Positions 58,439-64,000 of a stretch of DNA of 64,000 nt are shown one piece after another. Under the pieces are notes generated by a model, which saw only the letters and a list, made by a program, of their open reading frames with translations, was not told the origin of the DNA and searched no databases. A program made the position numbers and the translations under genes. The stretch spans positions 248,001-312,000 of the forward strand of contig NZ_VCPD01000001.1 of assembly GCF_005938215.1 (NCBI RefSeq), given 5' to 3'. This DNA comes from Ruegeria sediminis. Lineage in GTDB: Bacteria > Pseudomonadota > Alphaproteobacteria > Rhodobacterales > Rhodobacteraceae. The first letter of the stretch is position 1; each line of letters opens with the position of its first letter.

Positions 58439-60214
58439 TCATTCCTGCGGGATGACGCGCAGGCCAAGCTCCATCAGCTGATCCGAAGTCGGATCCGACG
58501 GGGCCTGCATCATCAGGTCCTCGGCGCGCTGGTTCATCGGGAACATGATGACTTCGCGGATGTTCACCGTATCGGCCAGCAGCATCACGATACGGTCGAT
58601 GCCCGCGGCGCAGCCGCCATGCGGCGGGGCGCCATAGTGGAAGGCGTTGACCATGCCGCCAAAGCGACGGCGCACCTCGGCCTCGCCATAGCCGGCGATC
58701 TCGAAGGCCTTGAACATGATCTCGGGCTTGTGGTTCCGGATCGCGCCCGACAGGATCTCGTAGCCGTTGCAGGCCAGGTCGTACTGATAGCCCAGCACCT
58801 CGAGCGGATCGCCCTCGAGCGCCTTCATCCCGCCCTGAGGCATCGAGAACGGGTTGTGCTCGAAGTCGATCTTGCCGGTTTCCTCGTCCTTTTCGTAGAT
58901 CGGAAAATCCACGACCCAGGCAAAGGCGAACCGGCTCTTGTCGGTCAGTTCCAGTTCCTCGCCGATGACGTCGCGCGCCTTGCCCGCAACCTTTTCAAAG
59001 GTCTTGGGCTTGCCGCCCAGGAAAAACGCCGCGTCGCCCTTGCCGAGACCCAGTTGCAGGCGGATCGCCTCGGTGCGCTCGGGGCCGATGTTCTTGGCCA
59101 GCGGCCCGGCCGCTTCCATGCCGTCCTCGCCTTCACGCCAGAAGATATAGCCCATCCCCGGCAAACCCTCTTTCTGGGCGAAGGCGTTCATGCGGTCGCA
59201 GAACTTGCGCGAACCGCCGCCCGGCGCCGGGATGGCGCGGATCTGGGTGCCTTCCTGCTCCAGCAGCTTGGCGAAGATGGCAAAGCCCGAACCGCGGAAA
59301 TGTTCGGAGCAATCCTGCATCTTGATCGGGTTGCGCATGTCGGGCTTGTCGGTGCCGTACCACAGCGCCGCGTCCTTGTACGAGATCTGCGGCCAGACCT
59401 TGTCGACCTTCCGGCCGTTGCCGAATTCCTCGAAGATGCCGGTCAGCACCGGTTGGATCGTGTCGAACACGTCCTGCTGGGTGACGAAGCTCATTTCGAG
59501 GTCAAGCTGGTAGAAGTCGGTCGGCGAGCGGTCGGCGCGCGGGTCCTCGTCGCGGAAACAGGGCGCGATCTGGAAATAGCGGTCGAAGCCCGAGACCATG
59601 ATCAACTGCTTGAACTGCTGCGGCGCCTGCGGCAGCGCGTAGAACTTGCCCGGATGCAGGCGCGAGGGCACCAGGAAGTCGCGCGCGCCCTCGGGGCTGG
59701 AGGCGGTGATGATCGGGGTCTGGTATTCGCGGAAGCCGCTGTCCCACATGCGGCGGCGCATCGAGGCCACCACGTCCGAGCGCAGCGTCATGTTGCGCTG
59801 CATCGCCTCGCGGCGCAGGTCGAGATAGCGATAGCGCAGGCGGGTTTCCTCGGGATATTCCTGATCCCCGAAGACCATCAGCGGCAGTTCCTCGGCCTTG
59901 CCCAGCACCTCGAACTCGCGCACGTAGACCTCGATCTCGCCGGTCGCCAGCTTGGGGTTGATCAGCTCGGGGTCGCGCGCCTTGACGGTGCCGTCGATGC
60001 GGATGCACCATTCCGAGCGCACCTTTTCCAGTTCCGCGAAGGCGGCGCTGTCGCCGTCGCATAGCACCTGCGTCACCCCGAAATGGTCGCGCAGGTCGAT
60101 GAACAGCACGCCGCCGTGATCGCGCACCCGGTGCACCCAACCGGACAGTCGGACGGTTTCACCAACATTGGCGGCGGTCAGATCGGCGCAGGTGTGGCTG
60201 CGGTAGGCGTGCAT
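58439..60214 (-). CDS. aspS: Aspartyl-tRNA synthetase, probably non-discriminating
   Basis: The 591-residue enzyme has the bacterial layout: anticodon-binding OB fold, class II core with motif 2 [10 protein letters not shown], a GAD insertion and motif 3 GIDRIVMLL. In the anticodon domain HRVRDHGG carries His where E. coli discriminating AspRS has Leu (RDLGS). In other bacteria this His marks enzymes that also charge tRNA-Asn. It then needs GatCAB to make Asn-tRNA. It is monocistronic. Confidence 0.96.
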   Translation of the reverse strand: MHAYRSHTCADLTAANVGETVRLSGWVHRVRDHGGVLFIDLRDHFGVTQVLCDGDSAAFAELEKVRSEWCIRIDGTVKARDPELINPKLATGEIEVYVREFEVLGKAEELPLMVFGDQEYPEETRLRYRYLDLRREAMQRNMTLRSDVVASMRRRMWDSGFREYQTPIITASSPEGARDFLVPSRLHPGKFYALPQAPQQFKQLIMVSGFDRYFQIAPCFRDEDPRADRSPTDFYQLDLEMSFVTQQDVFDTIQPVLTGIFEEFGNGRKVDKVWPQISYKDAALWYGTDKPDMRNPIKMQDCSEHFRGSGFAIFAKLLEQEGTQIRAIPAPGGGSRKFCDRMNAFAQKEGLPGMGYIFWREGEDGMEAAGPLAKNIGPERTEAIRLQLGLGKGDAAFFLGGKPKTFEKVAGKARDVIGEELELTDKSRFAFAWVVDFPIYEKDEETGKIDFEHNPFSMPQGGMKALEGDPLEVLGYQYDLACNGYEILSGAIRNHKPEIMFKAFEIAGYGEAEVRRRFGGMVNAFHYGAPPHGGCAAGIDRIVMLLADTVNIREVIMFPMNQRAEDLMMQAPSDPTSDQLMELGLRVIPQE

Positions 60215-60421
60215 CGGTCATATCCCTTCGGGCGCAGAATTCGTCGCGCCGATACACCGCGATGCGCCCGGGAAGTCAAGGGTTCCGCCGCCGGGCGGGC
60301 CAGAAGGCAGCTAAAATACCGACAAATCTTGATTTTGTAGTATATTTCCAACGCTGTGGTATCGATTCACGCGACCCCTATTTCAAGATGCCCGCCACTC
60401 CGGGCAGGAGAGACAAGGATC

Positions 60422-61648
60422 ATGTGGCAGAAAACACTGGATCGAGTATTGCGTTCATTGATCTCGAACGGCGCGTTGCGGGTGACCTATCCGGACGGAA
60501 CCGTCCGGGTCTACGGGAACGGAACCGAGCCCGCCCCGGAAATCCGGATTAAGGACAAGGCCTTGCTGGCCCGGCTGTGCCGGAACCCCGAGCTGGCCTT
60601 TGGCGAAGGCTACATGGACGGCGCGATCACGACCGGCGACAGCACGCTGGAAGGCGTGATGCGGGTGACGATTCGCAACGTGGCCCAGGGCAATTTCCCT
60701 GCGGTCTACTATTGGAAGGACCGGGTACACTATCTGCTGAGACCCATCCTGCAGCGCAACACGCTGCGCCTGGCCCGCCGCAACGTGGCGCATCACTATG
60801 ACCTGTCCGACGATTTCTACCGGCTGATGCTGGATGAAGACATGCAGTACAGCTGCGCCTATTTCGCCACGCCCGACCTGACGCTGGATCAGGCGCAGGC
60901 CGCCAAAAAGGCGCATATCGCGCGCAAGCTCTATCTCAAGCCCGGGCTGCGGGTGCTGGACATCGGTTGCGGCTGGGGCGGTCTGGCCCTGACCCTGGCG
61001 CGGGATCACGGGGTCAAGGTCACCGGGCTGACCCTTTCGCAAAACCAGCACGACGCGGCCACGGAACGCGCCGCGCGGGCCGGGTTGCAGGACCGCGTCG
61101 AAATCCGCCTGCAGGACTATCGCGAGCTTGAGGGCGAATTCGACCGCGTCGTTTCGGTGGGAATGCTGGAACACGTGGGCGCGCCGCATTACGGCGAGTT
61201 CTTCGGCAAGGTCGCCAGCCTGCTCAAGCCCGACGGGGTCGCCCTGATCCACACGATCGGGCGCAACGGGCCGCCCACGAACCAGTCGCCCTGGCTGAAA
61301 AAGTACATCTTTCCCGGCGGCTACGTGCCTTCGCTGTCGGAACTGGTGGAGCCCATCGCGCATACCGGCCTGTGGCACCTTGATATCGAAAGCCTGCGGC
61401 TGCACTACGCCATGACCCTGCGCTGCTGGCTGGAGCGGTTCGACGAGAACCTGGATCAGATCCGCGAGATGTACGACGACCGCTTCATCCGCATGTGGCG
61501 GTTCTACCTCACCATCTGCATGCTGGTCTTCGAGGAACGCGACCAGACGGTGTTCCAGCTGCAACTCGGCCATCGCCGCGACGCGGTGCCGCTGACCCGC
61601 AACTATCTGTATGCGGCGGACGGGCAGATGCGCGACGCAGCCGAATGA
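60422..61648 (+). CDS. cfa: Cyclopropane-fatty-acyl-phospholipid synthase family methyltransferase
   Basis: The 408-residue protein has an N-terminal lipid-binding region and a SAM domain with VLDIGCGWGG. The bicarbonate/lipid site residues are seen in MQYSCAYF, GMLEHVG and MTLRCWLERF. It methylenates unsaturated phospholipid acyl chains. Purine-rich GGAGAGACAAGGAT precedes ATG 60422. It is convergent with the CPBP gene, 12 bp apart. Confidence 0.95.
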   Translation: MWQKTLDRVLRSLISNGALRVTYPDGTVRVYGNGTEPAPEIRIKDKALLARLCRNPELAFGEGYMDGAITTGDSTLEGVMRVTIRNVAQGNFPAVYYWKDRVHYLLRPILQRNTLRLARRNVAHHYDLSDDFYRLMLDEDMQYSCAYFATPDLTLDQAQAAKKAHIARKLYLKPGLRVLDIGCGWGGLALTLARDHGVKVTGLTLSQNQHDAATERAARAGLQDRVEIRLQDYRELEGEFDRVVSVGMLEHVGAPHYGEFFGKVASLLKPDGVALIHTIGRNGPPTNQSPWLKKYIFPGGYVPSLSELVEPIAHTGLWHLDIESLRLHYAMTLRCWLERFDENLDQIREMYDDRFIRMWRFYLTICMLVFEERDQTVFQLQLGHRRDAVPLTRNYLYAADGQMRDAAE

Positions 61649-61660
61649 CCCCGGCAAAGG

Positions 61661-62332
61661 TCAGAAGGGCCGCTGTGCGTTGCCCGAGAAGAAAAAGATG
61701 CCCAGACCGGCGGCGAAGATGATGTTGCCCGCCACCGCGTGCAGCAGAACCGCGTAGAAGAACGAGCCGCGCTGGCGATAGGCCCAGGAGAACACCAGTC
61801 CTCCGGCAAAGGTCATCGCGGCGACGATCCAGCTCCAGTACATCAGGTGGGCGAAGGAAAAGATCGCGGCGTTCAGCAGATAGGCCGCGCGGCCCTTCGG
61901 CAGGATCGCGTGATAGCGGCGGTAGAACAGCGGTCGAAATAGCAGTTCCTGCGGCAGCGCCGAAGCCAGGGGATAGCCGACAAGGATGGCGGCCAGCAAT
62001 TCGGGCCTGTTGCGCAGCAGAAAGAACGCCGCCTCGGGCCTTGTCGCCTGGACGACTGCGACGCAGAAGACGGTCATGACCAAGGCGAAGGCGACAAGCT
62101 CGGCCCAGGACCAGTTGCGCCAGTCGTAGCGCAGTTCGGCCCATGAGAATCCGGGCGTGACATGCAGCAATGCGATGCCCAGCGCCGTGAAGGCGAACAG
62201 CGCCGGGAACATCCAGTCGGGCGGGGCCAGCAGCGCGATCAGCAGGGGCGCGGCAAGGTAGAACAGCCCGAATTCTACGCACAGCCGCACCTGCGCCGGT
62301 GTTACGCTTGATGCTGTCCTTTTTCTGCTCAC
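61661..62332 (-). CDS. CPBP-family intramembrane protease-like protein
   Basis: The 223-residue membrane protein has the CPBP motifs PQELLFRPLFY and FSFAHLMY. The first motif is usually EExxxR; here the first glutamate is glutamine (QELLFR), so proteolytic activity is uncertain. The start is GTG 62332, which overlaps the pabC stop (GTGA), making it the third gene of the pabBC operon. Confidence 0.88.
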   Translation of the reverse strand: MSRKRTASSVTPAQVRLCVEFGLFYLAAPLLIALLAPPDWMFPALFAFTALGIALLHVTPGFSWAELRYDWRNWSWAELVAFALVMTVFCVAVVQATRPEAAFFLLRNRPELLAAILVGYPLASALPQELLFRPLFYRRYHAILPKGRAAYLLNAAIFSFAHLMYWSWIVAAMTFAGGLVFSWAYRQRGSFFYAVLLHAVAGNIIFAAGLGIFFFSGNAQRPF

Positions 62333-62976
62333 ACCAAAACCAGTTCCACCCGGATCATGCCGCGCAAAGAATTGCCCACGTGGATTTTTTTGGCGTTTTG
62401 CAGATCGGTCAAGGTCAACGGCGCCTCTGCGACCTCTCCGGTTTCCAGAAGCAGTTCGCGCAGGATGCCCGGCAGAAGGCCGGATGACAGGGGCGGCGTG
62501 ACGTGCCGGCCGTCCCGTGTTTCGACGAACAGGTTGGTGATCGTGCCTTCGCAAAGCTCGCCGCGATCGTTCAGAAACAGGACCTCGTCGATGCCCGCGG
62601 GCAGGTTGGCGCGCGCCGCGTCGTAGACGGCGCGTTTCGTGGTCTTGTGGCGCAGCCAAGGGTCGCCCGAGGCAAGCCGGGTCTCGGACACGCCGACGCG
62701 CCAGACCGGAGGCGCATCGGTCAAAGGGGCGGTCGCCAGGTCGAACTTGCCCGCGACATCCAGCGTCAGGCGGCAGCGCAGGGCCGTCCTGCCCACGGCC
62801 TTCTCCAGCGTGTCCCGCGCGCAGACCGGATCGAAGGGCATTCCCAGCGCGGCCGCCGACCGGGCCATGCGCGCCAGGTGCCGGTCGCGGCGGGCAAATC
62901 CCTGTCCGGGCCGAAAGCCCAGGGTTTCGATCAGGCGGAAACCAGGCTCAGCTGGCGGGCAAAGCGGGCTTTCCAT
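62329..62976 (-). CDS. pabC: Aminodeoxychorismate lyase-like class IV aminotransferase
   Basis: The 215-residue PLP enzyme has LIETLGF near the start, the Schiff-base lysine in LRHKTTKRAVYDAAR and EVLFLNDRGELCEGTITNLFV. It would release 4-aminobenzoate from aminodeoxychorismate for folate. ATG 62976 follows GAGGAGGCG and lies 46 nt inside the pabB 3' end. A branched-chain or D-amino-acid aminotransferase role is less likely, given the pabB neighbour. Confidence 0.9.
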   Translation of the reverse strand: MESPLCPPAEPGFRLIETLGFRPGQGFARRDRHLARMARSAAALGMPFDPVCARDTLEKAVGRTALRCRLTLDVAGKFDLATAPLTDAPPVWRVGVSETRLASGDPWLRHKTTKRAVYDAARANLPAGIDEVLFLNDRGELCEGTITNLFVETRDGRHVTPPLSSGLLPGILRELLLETGEVAEAPLTLTDLQNAKKIHVGNSLRGMIRVELVLV

Positions 62977-64000
62977 AGCGCCTCCTCGTATTCGGATGCG
63001 GCCGTGCTGTCCCAGACCACGCCACCGCCCACGTTGAGCGTGGCGCGCGCGCCCTCGACGGCCAGCGTGCGGATCGCCACGTTGAACTCCGATCGACCGT
63101 CGGGGGCGGCCCAGCCGATGGTGCCGCAATAAATGTCGCGCGGCCAGGGCTCCAGTTCCGACAGGATCTCCATCGCGCGGATCTTGGGCGCGCCGGTGAT
63201 CGAGCCGCAGGGGAACAGCGCGGTCAGGATCTCGGCCAGCCCCGCATCGGCGCGCAGTTGCGCCCTCACCAGCGAGACCATCTGGTGCACGGTGGCGTAG
63301 GTTTCGACCTTGAACAGTTCCGGCACCTTGACCGAGCCCGGCAGCGCCACGCGCGAGATGTCGTTGCGCAGAAGATCGACGATCATCAGATTCTCGGCGC
63401 GGTTCTTTTCGTCCGAGGCGAGAAACGCGCGGCGGCGGGCGTCTTCGGCTGGATCGGCGCTGCGAGGCTGGGTTCCCTTCATCGGGCGGGTTTCGATCAC
63501 GCCATCCGCATCGGTGCGGAAGAACAGTTCCGGCGAGCGGCTGAGCAGATCCGGCAGCCCCTCCTGCTGGACCAGCGCGCCGTGGCCGACGGGCTGGCGT
63601 TCGGCCAGCGCAGCATAAAGCGCGGCGCTGTCGCCCTCGACGCCCAGGTCGATCGGAAAGGTCAGGTTGGCCTGATAGATGTCCCCGGCGCCGATGGCCG
63701 CATGAACGGCGGCGAAAGCGCGGGAATATCGCGCCTCGTCCCAGCGCGGCGCGAAATGCGTGACGCCGCCGCCGACGCCGGGGAGGGATCGGGTGCGCGG
63801 CGCATCGTAGACGCCGAAGCACAACAGGGGCAGACGCCGGTCCGATGGCATCCGCGCGGCGAGGCGGGGTTCCAACGCATAGCCCAGTTCGTAGCTGGCA
63901 TAACCCGCCAGCCACGCGCCCTGCGCCCGCGCCGCGTCCAGCGCCGCCAGCGCGCCGGGCACTGCGGCCGGGTCATCGGCCCGGATCATCCGCATCGGCC
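62931..64000 (-). CDS. pabB: Aminodeoxychorismate synthase component I (5' end cut by window edge)
   Basis: PabB aminates chorismate. The visible 354 residues from ATG 63995 contain the chorismate-binding core: SPELFFR, ETRPMKGTQPR, KNRAENLMIVDLLRND and CGSITGAPK. The frame is open to the right edge. Family members have an N-terminal stretch before RADDPAAVPGALAALDAA, so the true start is probably outside. pabC and the CPBP gene follow with overlaps. Confidence 0.93.
   Translation of the reverse strand, partial: PMRMIRADDPAAVPGALAALDAARAQGAWLAGYASYELGYALEPRLAARMPSDRRLPLLCFGVYDAPRTRSLPGVGGGVTHFAPRWDEARYSRAFAAVHAAIGAGDIYQANLTFPIDLGVEGDSAALYAALAERQPVGHGALVQQEGLPDLLSRSPELFFRTDADGVIETRPMKGTQPRSADPAEDARRRAFLASDEKNRAENLMIVDLLRNDISRVALPGSVKVPELFKVETYATVHQMVSLVRAQLRADAGLAEILTALFPCGSITGAPKIRAMEILSELEPWPRDIYCGTIGWAAPDGRSEFNVAIRTLAVEGARATLNVGGGVVWDSTAASEYEEALWKARFARQLSLVSA

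Overview
The window looks like a chromosomal segment of a marine-type alphaproteobacterium of the order Rhodobacterales (Roseobacter group). This rests on high GC, dense short-spaced operons, a sulfur-oxidation (sox) cluster in the usual alphaproteobacterial order, the cell-cycle regulator GcrA, and several lineage-typical small proteins (DUF6455, DUF1467, SseB-like, Hint-domain proteins). I cannot name genus or species from sequence alone. No rRNA, tRNA, CRISPR array, insertion sequence or prophage was recognised.

Layout. 1-5596: thiosulfate oxidation. soxA (cut by the left edge), soxZ, soxY, soxX, soxW and soxV lie on the minus strand; soxS, the ArsR-type repressor soxR and a YeeE/YedE transporter (soxT) lie on the plus strand. 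A perfect 20-bp palindrome precedes soxX, and the soxV/soxS gap is a compact divergent promoter. 5605-8672: zinc uptake, with znuA divergent from zur-znuC-znuB across two Zur-box-like palindromes. 8748-11762: accessory stretch with an entericidin-like lipoprotein, an 840-bp non-coding region holding two terminator hairpins and a candidate small RNA, an orphan Phd-like protein, an exported protein, a REP-type inverted repeat and an AT-rich HEPN-like gene. 11862-27747: housekeeping and metabolism (lepA, Hint protein, LysR regulator, tyrosine phosphatase, sirtuin, PCu(A)C copper chaperone, methyltransferase, rpmB, meaB, hrpB, GMC oxidoreductase, Nudix hydrolase, phosphate transporter). 27853-38612: an AT-rich exported protein, argD-argF, a MerR/zinc-ribbon pair, three transporters, gcrA, a J-domain protein, a YHS protein and a YghU-type glutathione transferase.

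38663-49037: sseB/uracil-DNA-glycosylase pair; a capsule export and precursor block (kpsT, an N-terminally extended kpsE, kdsA, phosphomannomutase) without a kpsM; AsmA; rimO with a translationally coupled AT-rich RusA-like gene. 49118-58308: dgkA, a trypsin-like protease, small lipoproteins, a CDGSH protein, three tandem DUF6455 genes, a truncated YigZ, an M48 lipoprotein protease, a nitroreductase, an EI24/CysZ-like protein, a ferric-reductase-like flavoprotein, DUF1467, methylmalonyl-CoA epimerase and a response regulator. 58439-64000: aspS, cyclopropane fatty acid synthase, and a minus-strand operon pabB-pabC-CPBP protease whose first gene is cut by the right edge.

Connections. SoxR carries two cysteines placed like those of persulfide-sensing SqrR/BigR repressors, giving a plausible sulfane-sulfur switch for the sox genes, with SoxT as candidate sulfur-compound importer and SoxV/SoxW/SoxS as the periplasmic thiol-redox arm. 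MeaB and methylmalonyl-CoA epimerase both serve methylmalonyl-CoA conversion although 36 kb apart. KdsA, the phosphomannomutase and KpsT/KpsE fit polysaccharide synthesis and export. The AT-rich genes (11166-11762, 27853-28605, 48426-49037) are the best candidates for horizontal acquisition. I found no large unknown multi-gene system; the less described material is a 3'-UTR repeat with hairpin, the non-coding block at 8.9-9.7 kb, the HEPN-like and RusA-like genes and the DUF6455 triplet.
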